Assembly: GCF_001047135.2 (NCBI RefSeq)
Contig: NZ_DF968081.1
Location: 13,110 to 77,109 of the forward strand
DNA length: 64,000 bases
Reading direction: 5' to 3'
Source of the DNA: Fructobacillus tropaeoli
GTDB taxonomy: Bacteria; Bacillota; Bacilli; Lactobacillales; Lactobacillaceae
The notes beneath the pieces are model-generated. The model made no database searches. It worked only from the letters and a program-made list of their open reading frames with translations, and was not told where the DNA came from. Shown one piece after another: positions 8,868-16,978 of this stretch. Both the position numbers and the translations under genes were made by a program. The stretch's first letter is position 1. Every line of letters starts with the position of its first letter.

Positions 8868-9431
8868 TTAACGAAAGTCACATTCCAAGTCATGTGCATT
8901 TTCGACACCAACAGCCTGCAAGAACGATTCAACAGTCACCGGACCCACAAACTTAAAACCAATCTTTTTTAGTTGCTTACTAAAGGCTTCAGAAAGCGTA
9001 TTCTGGCTAGCTATCTTTTCATCCTGATCAACACCAATATCCAATGTTTGACCATTTGTTTGCTGCCAAATCAGATCAGAAAACGTCTCGCCCTGATGAT
9101 GAAGCGTTTGGATTTGTTGAGCATTATTAATTGTTGCTTCAATTTTCATCCGATTACGAATAATCCCTGCGTCAGAGAGCAATTGCTCAACGTCCTGTTG
9201 GTCAAAATGAGCCACCTGATTAATGTCAAAGTCGGCAAAGGCAGCCTTAAAATTGGCTCGTTTATTCAAAACCGTTCGCCAGCTCAAACCTGACTGAAAA
9301 AGTTCTAGTGTTAACAACTCAAATAGCAGTCGTTCATCATCTCGAACAGGGTGTCCAAATTCATGGTCATGGTAGGCGACCATTGGCGTTCCCTCTTCAT
9401 AATTTGCAGCCCAACGACAGCGTGTTACCAT
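8868..9431 (-). CDS. tag: DNA-3-methyladenine glycosylase I
   Basis: Removes 3-methyladenine from alkylated DNA (base-excision repair). 187 residues. Starts MVTRCRWA, followed by YHDHEFGHPVRDDERLFEL-like text, LFQSGLSWRTVLNKR and a C-terminal HDLEC. The zinc-snap residues are present: Cys near the N-terminus, His in YHDHEFG, and the final His-x3-Cys. The start at 9431 is set by AAAGGAGGG five nt before it; an upstream in-frame ATG lacks such a site. Single-gene unit between hicAB and eno. Confidence 0.94.
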   Translation of the reverse strand: MVTRCRWAANYEEGTPMVAYHDHEFGHPVRDDERLLFELLTLELFQSGLSWRTVLNKRANFKAAFADFDINQVAHFDQQDVEQLLSDAGIIRNRMKIEATINNAQQIQTLHHQGETFSDLIWQQTNGQTLDIGVDQDEKIASQNTLSEAFSKQLKKIGFKFVGPVTVESFLQAVGVENAHDLECDFR

Positions 9432-9499
9432 GCAGACCCTCCTTTGATAAAACAACTTTCATCTTAATCATCTTTTCCATATTATACGAAAGAAAACAC

Positions 9500-9525
9500 A
9501 AAAAAACGCCCCGAAAGGCGTTTTT
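9500..9525 (-). terminator. Intrinsic terminator of eno
   Basis: AACGCC/GGCGTT stem with a CCGAAA loop and T-runs on both sides; on the minus strand it follows the eno stop by about 13 bp. Could also stop plus-strand transcription. Confidence 0.8.
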
Positions 9526-9537
9526 CGTTAAAATTTA

Positions 9538-10866
<1,329 letters not shown>

Positions 10867-10912
10867 TTATGCTCTCCTTTTGTCTGTGGTTAATATTTAT
10901 AAAACCAACTAA

Positions 10913-10918
10913 ATTATA
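10913..10918 (-). promoter_or_regulatory. Extended -10 of eno
   Basis: Minus strand TG-T-TATAAT, hexamer at 10913-10918, about 50 bp before the eno start; AAAGGAGAG Shine-Dalgarno follows. No strong -35. Confidence 0.55.
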
Positions 10919-11003
10919 ACACCCTTATCAGGTAAAATGAACAGGAAAAATGGGTTCTTTCTAGCTTAGCCAACGGCTTGGCCGATTTGTCCGAGAACTA
11001 ATT

Positions 11004-11774
11004 TTACTTTTTAGCCTGATCAACCAGGGTCAAAAACTGTCTGGGATCTAGCGCAGCCTTACCAACTAGGATACCGTCAATGTCTTGCTGGCATAAGAAG
11101 GCGGGTGCATTTTTCGGCGTCACTGAGCCACCATACAGAATGCGAATGCTATTAGCCAAGTCTCGATTATATAAATTAGCTAAGCTTTGTCGAATTAAAG
11201 CAGCCGCTTCTTGCGCCTGGTCGGCCGAAGCCGCCGACCCGGAACCAATTGCCCAAGTCGGCTCATAAGCAATCGTTACTTGAGCCATTTCAGCTTCCGT
11301 AACACCATCAAGGGCTGCTTGTAACTGATTTAAAATAACTTTTTCGGGCACTAAGTGGCCGTAGGCCGACAAGTCTTCATCTAAGTCGACAATCGGCTTT
11401 AAGCCATTGCGTAGCGCCGCTAACGTTTTTAAATTAACCGTTTCATCCGTTTCATTAAAAAACTTTCGTCGCTCAAAATGTCCAATTAAGACGTATTCAA
11501 CGCCAAGTGCTGCCAAGGCTTTTGGCGACGTTTCACCGGTAAATGCCCCATCATCTTCCCAGTGAGAATTTTCGCCAACAATTACTAACGGAGTGCCCTT
11601 TGCAGCCTGCAACATCTGGCTTAAGTACAGGTCTTGCGCGGCGACGCCAACTTCAACTTCGGTCTCACCCACCAAAGCAGGCAAAACGGTATCCAGGTAG
11701 GGGCCAACCTGGTCCGGCATCATGTTGATTTTCCAGTTGGCTACGACAAATGGCCGCCGGTTCTGCGCACTCAT
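11004..11774 (-). CDS. tpiA: Triosephosphate isomerase
   Basis: Interconverts dihydroxyacetone phosphate and glyceraldehyde 3-phosphate. 256 residues with N-terminal VVANWKINMMPDQ (catalytic Lys), IGHFERRKFF (catalytic His region, usually GHSERR; here F replaces S), AYEPTWAIGSG (catalytic Glu) and LYGGSVTPKN (phosphate loop). The ATG overlaps the stop of the small upstream gene by 4 nt, so the two are coupled. The gap/pgk genes are not next to it. Confidence 0.97.
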   Translation of the reverse strand: MSAQNRRPFVVANWKINMMPDQVGPYLDTVLPALVGETEVEVGVAAQDLYLSQMLQAAKGTPLVIVGENSHWEDDGAFTGETSPKALAALGVEYVLIGHFERRKFFNETDETVNLKTLAALRNGLKPIVDLDEDLSAYGHLVPEKVILNQLQAALDGVTEAEMAQVTIAYEPTWAIGSGSAASADQAQEAAALIRQSLANLYNRDLANSIRILYGGSVTPKNAPAFLCQQDIDGILVGKAALDPRQFLTLVDQAKK

Positions 11775-12112
11775 TTACTTTCTCCTCGATTAAGCATCAA
11801 GAACAAGAAGACGGCTTCAATCAGTAATAGCCAGGGCAAGTTGGTATTTCGTTCCCCCACCAGCACCAAAAGCGCATAGGAAACAATTAAGATGCCCATG
11901 CCAATGGACATCTTAATTAGCCCTTGCCGGAATGTTGACCGATTCAAAGCTTCCTTCAAATGCTCATTTTCGCTTCGGGCTTCACTAATGTCGAGCTTTA
12001 AGGACTCAACTTGGTCCAAGAGCTGATCGTTTTCAGCCTGCAGAAAATCAACCTGCGTTTGGATTTCTTTGTCTTGCTGGTCTTTTTTGTTCGACCAATT
12101 AAATAACTTCAT
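11771..12112 (-). CDS. Small coiled-coil protein with C-terminal membrane hairpin
   Basis: 113 residues from the start at 12112, which has GGAG seven nt before it; an in-frame start further up would add a hydrophobic segment but has no ribosome site. Residues about 10-60 are charged with heptad-like Leu/Val spacing (QVDFLQAENDQLLDQVESL, then KLDISEARSENEHLKEAL), so a coiled coil is likely. Two hydrophobic helices follow (about 70-88 and 94-108). No family recognised. Translationally coupled to tpiA by a 4-nt overlap, which is unusual company for a glycolytic gene. Confidence 0.7.
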   Translation of the reverse strand: MKLFNWSNKKDQQDKEIQTQVDFLQAENDQLLDQVESLKLDISEARSENEHLKEALNRSTFRQGLIKMSIGMGILIVSYALLVLVGERNTNLPWLLLIEAVFLFLMLNRGESK

Positions 12113-12239
12113 AGGTATTCTCCAATCAATGTCTATTTTAACAAAAATTACTATTAAAACCGAATAAAAAGAAGAAAGAAGAAAAGCGCTTGACAAGAGC
12201 AGCAATTCTAGGTAGAATTTGATAGTTGCATTAATGCAT

Positions 12240-12325
12240 GCGGCTGTGGCGGAATTGGCAGACGCGCAGGATTAAGGATCCTGTGTCCGCTTTAGGACGT
12301 GCGGGTTCGACTCCCGCCAGCCGCA
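12240..12325 (+). tRNA. tRNA-Leu(AAG)
   Basis: Class II tRNA with a long variable arm (GTGTCCGCTTTAGGACGT region). Acceptor GCGGCTG pairs with CAGCCGC; anticodon stem CAGGA/TCCTG, loop TTAAGGA, anticodon AAG. Discriminator A; CCA not encoded. Confidence 0.95.
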
Positions 12326-12378
12326 TAATGAAACGTTGATTCACCAACGTTTATGACGAATTTGCAAGCAACTAATTT

Positions 12379-12414
12379 AAAAAGCACTCAAACAGTTAAG
12401 TTTGAGTGCTTTTT
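12379..12414 (+). terminator. Intrinsic terminator after tRNA-Leu
   Basis: Stem AAAAAGCACTCAAAC/GTTTGAGTGCTTTTT, 15 bp, with a 6-nt loop and T-rich tail. Confidence 0.8.
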
Positions 12415-12461
12415 CCTTTTAAGAATAAACGCCTTCTTTCTTTTTAAACTAACCAAACAAT

Positions 12462-12499
12462 AAAGGCCATCCCGACTAGAAAGTCAGAATGGCCTTTTT
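12462..12499. terminator. Bidirectional hairpin after the CrtC-like gene
   Basis: AAAGGCCAT/ATGGCCTTT stem with an inner GACT/AGTC helix. T-run is better on the plus strand; on the minus strand it lies 20 bp after the stop of the gene at 12520. Confidence 0.6.
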
Positions 12500-12519
12500 G
12501 CTATCAAATTTTTAACAAT

Positions 12520-13644
12520 TTAAAACGTCTTTGCTGCAAAATTAATTTCATAAAGCATCTTGTCATTAACTGTATCAGTCTGCCCGTTCTGTGTCACCTT
12601 TAGCGTAGTTTCGGCCAAGTAGCGAGTATAGGTTGGTTGCAAACCGGCCTGGTCAAAGCGTTCTTGTGCCGCCTTTGGTGCCATGCCATAAATATCAATC
12701 AAGTTAATTTCTTGAGGGTTCTTGATTGTGAATTCAGCAGTCACACCATCATCTTCAAAGGTATAGCGCAATTCCTTTGGATAGGTCTTACCGGTCTTTT
12801 CCTGCACATAAGTGTCCAAGACTTCCACCTTAGCATGTTGATCATCAATGTTTTCAATCACGCGCTTACCGTTTTCATCATCCACAGTGAACAATGGAAT
12901 TTTTGGCTGACCAAAACGCTCCGCTCCGACCATGTCATACAGCAAGACAGAGTACTTACCACTGTTTTGACGACCCCACACCCAACTGTGGAATGCTTCC
13001 ATTGGGCTAATGTTAAACCATTGATGGTTATAGTAAGCCTGTCCAGTAACTTCCTTATCCTCGCCATTAATCTTCAAATGACCTGTCACCTTCAACTTCG
13101 TCACACAGATAAAGTTGTAATAATATTCATCGTTGGGACCAAAGGTGATGTAGCCGTTTCCTGGTCGGAATGGTGCTACTTCAGCTTCAAAATGAAGGTC
13201 CATCGCTGTTTGATGCTGAACTGATTTTTTCCCTTCAAATTCAACTTCGTAATCGTCTTCTGGTTCAATATGCACATCGTAAGATTGCCAGTCGTGGCCC
13301 TTCAATGTGTTTTCGCCCCATTTCAAATCAGCGCTTTCATCGCTGGTATAAACATCTTCTGCTTTATAAAGGCGGTAGTCATTAAAGGGCTCACCGGCCT
13401 TTGTGTTATAGTTCATCGCAATATTAGGATTAAAGCCCTTTTTGTTGACCTGATCTGTTGACTTAGGCCGGAAACCAAGTACCAGAGTCGTCTTATCATC
13501 AAAACTGCAGTCGATATACCAAATCTCACCGTGACCTGGTTCATCGTTGTCTCGACGACCATCTTCCCAGTTTTCAACTTTCTTTGGATTGACACCAAAC
13601 TTTTCAAAATCTGCTGCCGTATCCATTACGCGTCCATCTGACAT
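12520..13644 (-). CDS. CrtC/AttH lipocalin-like domain protein
   Basis: 374 residues, cytoplasmic (no signal peptide). Two consecutive beta-rich lipocalin-like halves are likely; the segment GQAYYNHQWFNI followed by FHSWVWGRQNSGKYSVLLYD matches the CrtC/AttH (hydroxyneurosporene synthase-like) family core, in which the His-x-Trp pair is conserved. Biochemically known members hydrate carotenoid double bonds, but no carotenoid genes are visible here and lactic acid bacterial members are uncharacterised. The start at 13644 has AAAGGAGG seven nt before it. It stands alone between hairpins. Confidence 0.7.
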   Translation of the reverse strand: MSDGRVMDTAADFEKFGVNPKKVENWEDGRRDNDEPGHGEIWYIDCSFDDKTTLVLGFRPKSTDQVNKKGFNPNIAMNYNTKAGEPFNDYRLYKAEDVYTSDESADLKWGENTLKGHDWQSYDVHIEPEDDYEVEFEGKKSVQHQTAMDLHFEAEVAPFRPGNGYITFGPNDEYYYNFICVTKLKVTGHLKINGEDKEVTGQAYYNHQWFNISPMEAFHSWVWGRQNSGKYSVLLYDMVGAERFGQPKIPLFTVDDENGKRVIENIDDQHAKVEVLDTYVQEKTGKTYPKELRYTFEDDGVTAEFTIKNPQEINLIDIYGMAPKAAQERFDQAGLQPTYTRYLAETTLKVTQNGQTDTVNDKMLYEINFAAKTF

Positions 13645-13788
13645 TACAAATCCTCCTTTGATTGTTGCCACTAGTTTACGGCTAGCAAACAATGATAACA
13701 ACCATCAATTAATAGACAGATGTTGGATAAAAGCGTTTTACATTTGAATTTTAATTCAGTATTGTTATCTTCATTCATCAAGAATTGA

Positions 13789-14511
13789 CTACTGAAAATA
13801 CTTAGACAGATTTATTTGTGCCTGATTATAGTTATACTTGGACTGATTTAGCAGTATTTCTTGTCCATTTTCATCAAAGAAGCGCCCTGTCACTCCGTCA
13901 AAACTCGGACTTAACGCAAGTATTTTTCCAACTGGCACCTTCTGATTACTCAGCCCCATGGTATACGGCATCAATCGACTATTAACGTCCCCAGGAAAAA
14001 AAGAGTTTACCGAAATTCGCTTTGAATGCAATTGATGACTTAGATAAGTCATTAACAGTGTCTTATGAGTCAGTATCCATGCACTTCTTTGTAGTACCGT
14101 TTGCTGACCACTATTAATGGGTAAACACTGAATAGCAGTTGGCGATCCGGTTACAATTAGAATTCGTCCACCAGCAAGTCTATCCTCCAAACTTTTAGTC
14201 AGATAATAATGGGAAGTCAAGTTTGCTTGAATATTTTCAGTTGAAGATTTTGGGTAAATGCCAGCACTAAGGAATAGGACATCAATCATGGGCATCGACT
14301 TCTTAATAAAATTAACCACTTTCCTCCGTCCTTCATCAGTAGTCAAATCACCAGCTACAAAATCAGTATTATTTCCAAGCGTATTTGCAACAGATTCACC
14401 TCGAACCAGGTTACGACCAACAATAATTAGACGATGTCCTGATGCTGCTAAATCACGAGCAATAGCCAATCCAACGCCCGAAGTTCCACCTGTAATCACA
14501 ATATTTTTCAT
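13789..14511 (-). CDS. Short-chain dehydrogenase/reductase-like protein lacking the catalytic Tyr
   Basis: 240 residues, Rossmann fold. N-terminal VITGGTSGVGLAIARDLA is the SDR TGxxxGxG cofactor loop; LSAGIY replaces the usual NNAG; IVTGSPTA holds the Ser of the triad. In the YxxxK position the sequence is I146-L-T-H-K150: the Lys is kept but Tyr is replaced by Ile (codon read on the DNA at 14074-14076). Retinol-dehydrogenase-like in overall pattern. It may bind NAD(P)H without normal SDR catalysis, or use another residue. The promoter region holds the same 20-bp palindrome as the ArsR gene upstream. Confidence 0.85.
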   Translation of the reverse strand: MKNIVITGGTSGVGLAIARDLAASGHRLIIVGRNLVRGESVANTLGNNTDFVAGDLTTDEGRRKVVNFIKKSMPMIDVLFLSAGIYPKSSTENIQANLTSHYYLTKSLEDRLAGGRILIVTGSPTAIQCLPINSGQQTVLQRSAWILTHKTLLMTYLSHQLHSKRISVNSFFPGDVNSRLMPYTMGLSNQKVPVGKILALSPSFDGVTGRFFDENGQEILLNQSKYNYNQAQINLSKYFQ

Positions 14512-14526
14512 CTAACTCTCCCTTTT

Positions 14527-14546
14527 ATATCGGAAATATACGATAT
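14527..14546. promoter_or_regulatory. Operator ATATCG-N8-CGATAT in front of the SDR gene
   Basis: 20-bp dyad starting 16 bp before the SDR ATG, overlapping a candidate -10 (TATATT on the minus strand). The same ATATCG-N8-CGATAT arrangement sits in the ArsR promoter at 14906-14925. Confidence 0.65.
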
Positions 14547-14574
14547 AACTTCTCTTTAGGTAAAAGAAAAGACT

Positions 14575-14895
14575 CTAAAGAGTCCTTTCAATTAACTTTG
14601 CCAGTGTCTGAATTTGGTTCTCATTTCGCCTATAATATGTCCACTTTGCATGACGTTCAGCGGTAATTAAATCAGCCTGCATGAGTATTTTTAGATAGCT
14701 TGAAATCGTGGACTGTGCTAACCCGGACTTCTCAACAATAGCTGAACCGCAAACGCCACCAAAATGGTTCATCATAAAACGGATATTAAATGCCGGTAAT
14801 TGTGAAAAAGACTCTTCTGGATTTTTTAACCACTCCAAAATATCTAGCCTAGTTGAATTTGCTAGTGCTTTAAAAATGTTTTCATTAATTTCCAT
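14575..14895 (-). CDS. ArsR-family winged-helix transcriptional regulator
   Basis: 106 residues. FKALANSTRLDILEWLKNP is the N-terminal helix pair of the family, and KSGLAQSTISSYLKILMQADLI is the HTH (helix 3-recognition helix). It has a single Cys (GGVCGSA) and no ELCVCDL-type metal motif, so it is not a classical arsenic sensor. The start at 14895 is fixed by its promoter: TATAAT ends 7 nt before this ATG, so the upstream ATGs are not transcribed. It probably represses itself and the downstream SDR gene through the shared palindrome. Confidence 0.88.
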   Translation of the reverse strand: MEINENIFKALANSTRLDILEWLKNPEESFSQLPAFNIRFMMNHFGGVCGSAIVEKSGLAQSTISSYLKILMQADLITAERHAKWTYYRRNENQIQTLAKLIERTL

Positions 14896-14902
14896 AATTT
14901 TT

Positions 14903-14930
14903 ATTATATCGATAGTTTTCGATATGTCAA
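14903..14930 (-). promoter_or_regulatory. ArsR promoter with embedded operator, leaderless start
   Basis: Minus strand TTGACA (14925-14930), 16-bp spacer, TATAAT (14903-14908). The dyad ATATCG-N8-CGATAT (14906-14925) fills the spacer. The ATG lies 7 nt after the -10, so transcription should begin at or beside its A. Confidence 0.75.
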
Positions 14931-15045
14931 TCAAAATTATTTCCTTAATTTCACGTATACTTATAATCCAAAATGGATTTGTAGAATAGCTATTACTACT
15001 AAAGTAACTAGGAAAAACTAGTATCAGTCAACAAAATCAAGATAG

Positions 15046-15070
15046 CAAAAAAGAGCCCAATTGGGCTCTT
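15046..15070 (-). terminator. Intrinsic terminator of the acetyltransferase gene
   Basis: Perfect GAGCCCAATTGGGCTC palindrome (15053-15068) followed on the minus strand by TTTTTTGC. Confidence 0.75.
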
Positions 15071-15102
15071 CTAAAAAACTAATGTTAGCCAACAGCCTTG
15101 TT

Positions 15103-15555
15103 TCAACCTTCCGACCGTTTCTGATTTTTTACGGCCATCATCTTATGAGGGACACCAGCATCCAAGAAGGTATCGCCATAGGCTTCAAAGCCAAATTGCT
15201 CATACAGACCAATCGCATGTTCCTGGGCCTCAATTTCAATTTTTTCTTGGTCAAAGCGAGTAGCCATCACGTCCATCAATTGTTGAACTAGCGCTTTACC
15301 AAATCCCTTACCGCGAACTTTTTGCACAGTCAGTACCCGGCCAAAAGTGACCGTGTCCTGGTCTTTTGCGAAAACACGGGCATAGGCCAACAATTCACCG
15401 TCTTCCTCATAAAAGACGTGCAAGGCTGTTAAATCCTGCTCATCAACGTCTTGGTACTCACTATGCTGATCAACGACAAAAACGGCAATCCGAGCACGGT
15501 ACATCGCCCAAATTTCACGATTACTGAGTTCATCAAAGGTCTTAATGTGCCACAT
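15103..15555 (-). CDS. ElaA-type GNAT acetyltransferase
   Basis: 150 residues. MWHIKTFDELSNREIWAMYR and RIAVFVVDQ at the N-terminus are ElaA-like. The acetyl-CoA motif A is VLTVQKVRGKGFGKALVQQL (R-x-x-G-x-G/A). C-terminal ALGLYEQFGF-like text (here AIGLYEQFGFEAYG) is motif B. Substrate unknown. GGAGG precedes the ATG. Follows the tRNA-Asn/tRNA-Thr pair after a hairpin. Confidence 0.88.
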   Translation of the reverse strand: MWHIKTFDELSNREIWAMYRARIAVFVVDQHSEYQDVDEQDLTALHVFYEEDGELLAYARVFAKDQDTVTFGRVLTVQKVRGKGFGKALVQQLMDVMATRFDQEKIEIEAQEHAIGLYEQFGFEAYGDTFLDAGVPHKMMAVKNQKRSEG

Positions 15556-15577
15556 AAATCTAATTCCTCCGCTATAA

Positions 15578-15608
15578 CAAAAAGAGAAATTTCTCTGCTC
15601 TTTTTCAA
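15578..15608 (-). terminator. Probable terminator of the tRNA-Asn/tRNA-Thr unit
   Basis: AGAGAAATTTCTCT palindrome (15583-15596) followed on the minus strand by TTTTTG; it lies between the tRNA pair and the acetyltransferase gene. Confidence 0.5.
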
Positions 15609-15728
15609 TTAGGTCAACAATCTTTACATAATGATTCTAGAATACAGAAATTAGCACCCATAAGCAAGATAAAAAGAAAAAACTAACAACAGATTTTTCT
15701 GCCATTAGCTTTCAAACTTTTATTCATG

Positions 15729-15803
15729 ATGCCGACGAAAGGATTTGAACCTTCGACCCCAGGTTTACGATACCCGTGCTCTACCAACTGAGCTACATCG
15801 GCA
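15729..15803 (-). tRNA. tRNA-Thr(CGT)
   Basis: Acceptor TGCCGAT/GTCGGCA, D loop AGCTCAGTTGGTAGAGC, anticodon stem CGGGT/ACCTG with loop ATCGTAA (anticodon CGT), T loop GGTTCAAATCC. Reads ACG. Confidence 0.93.
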
Positions 15804-15806
15804 TAA

Positions 15807-15879
15807 CTCCGACTGCCGGGCTCGAACCGGCGACAACCTGATTAACAGTCAGGTGCTCTACCAACTGAGCTAAGTCGGA
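15807..15879 (-). tRNA. tRNA-Asn(GTT), copy 1
   Basis: Acceptor TCCGACT/AGTCGGA, anticodon stem CCTGA/TCAGG with loop CTGTTAA (anticodon GTT), discriminator G. Identical in the mature part to the copy at 18312-18384. Lies 3 bp upstream of tRNA-Thr, so the two are co-transcribed. Confidence 0.95.
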
Positions 15880-16071
15880 ATGATTTGTCGTTTAAAACAA
15901 CTATTACATTATGCCATTTACAGCGGGGCCTGTCAATCATTTTTCCACTTTATTTTACTAATTTTTCGAAAAATCAGACAAAGCTTCGCCTACCATTCAA
16001 GACAATTCTTTGACACTCACAAAGACCCGCCTTACAATGTAGGCATAATCGAATAGAAAAGGAGACTGCAC

Positions 16072-16641
16072 ATGAATGTGACTGTTTTTGGTAAAGGAAA
16101 TATTGGCTCAGCCGTTGGCGCTCAATTGGAAAAAGCCGGCAATCAAGTCGACTATGTAACAACCGAACATAAGGCGGACGCGGTGGCTGATTTGGTCATC
16201 TTGGCCGTCCCTTACGCCGCTTTGGCAAGCATCGCTAAAGAATACCAACAAAAGTTTGCCGGAAAAACGATTGTTGAAACAACCAACCCTGTTAATTTTA
16301 AAACTTTTGACAGCCTGGATGTCCCTGCTGACTCTTCAGCCACTGCCCAATTGCAAGCTGATTTACCTGACAGTCATGTCTTGAAGGCCTTTAATACCAT
16401 TTTTGCGGCCAACCTAGCATCTGGTAAAGTTGGCGATAACCCAGTTGAAGTTTTGACTGCCGGTGATAACAAAGATAGCAAAGAATTGTTGCAAAAAGCC
16501 TTTGAGGGCAGTGACCTCGATGTTGTCGATGCCGGATCTTTGCGTCGTGCCCGTGAATTGGAATCGATTGGTTTCTTGCAAATGACCTTAGCCGTTACCA
16601 AGCAAATTGCTTGGACCGGTGGCTTTGCCGTTGTGAAATAA
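16072..16641 (+). CDS. NADPH-dependent F420 reductase-like protein
   Basis: 189 residues. N-terminal Rossmann motif VTVFGKGNIGSAVGAQL (GxGxxG/A), a short central part, and C-terminal DAGSLRRARELESIGFLQM, as in the F420H2:NADP oxidoreductase-like family. Lactic acid bacteria are not known to make F420, so the true substrate is unknown; only a dinucleotide-binding role is supported. AAAGGAG lies 7 nt before the ATG. Single gene with its own terminator. Confidence 0.82.
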   Translation: MNVTVFGKGNIGSAVGAQLEKAGNQVDYVTTEHKADAVADLVILAVPYAALASIAKEYQQKFAGKTIVETTNPVNFKTFDSLDVPADSSATAQLQADLPDSHVLKAFNTIFAANLASGKVGDNPVEVLTAGDNKDSKELLQKAFEGSDLDVVDAGSLRRARELESIGFLQMTLAVTKQIAWTGGFAVVK

Positions 16642-16663
16642 CCTAATTAAAAAATATTTTTAC

Positions 16664-16692
16664 AGAGCTGGATACTAATCCAGCTCTTTTTT
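16664..16692 (+). terminator. Intrinsic terminator of the F420 reductase-like gene
   Basis: AGAGCTGGAT/ATCCAGCTCT stem, ACTA loop, then TTTTTT. Confidence 0.85.
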
Positions 16693-16870
16693 AATAATAC
16701 AAGCAAAAAGCCCCTTAAAATCAGGTTTTCCAGTCAAATACCAAGTCAACATTCTAGAATAATAAGACGTTTCGTTCAAATGAATCCCATAGACAAAAAG
16801 GCTTTACAAACAATGAAAAATCAGATGTCTTATTACCTGACATACACCTCACTCTTCTAAAAAACAAGGC

Positions 16871-16899
16871 TTGTCTTTAGAAATTTCAAGGATTATATT
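16871..16899 (+). promoter_or_regulatory. Candidate promoter of the MFS gene
   Basis: TTGTCT (16871-16876), 17-bp spacer, TATATT (16894-16899), about 80 bp before the ATG; AAAGGATG Shine-Dalgarno at about 16965. Confidence 0.5.
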
Positions 16900-16978
16900 A
16901 TCTGTGTCGATTGGTCAATCGTGGCCACGGCACAGAGGAATCTGAATGTCTTGTTTGTTTTGAAAGGATGTTTTTTGC

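Larger units (their letters stand above)
16642..16978 (+). other. Intergenic stretch before the MFS gene
   Basis: 337 bp without a convincing gene. It holds the terminator at 16664-16692 and the promoter at 16871-16899; between them I see only AT-rich sequence with no clear structure. Confidence 0.6.

Noticed and set aside
12181..12205. cre-like AGCGCTT upstream of the tpiA unit
   Set aside because: Only the core matches the consensus; flanks do not.
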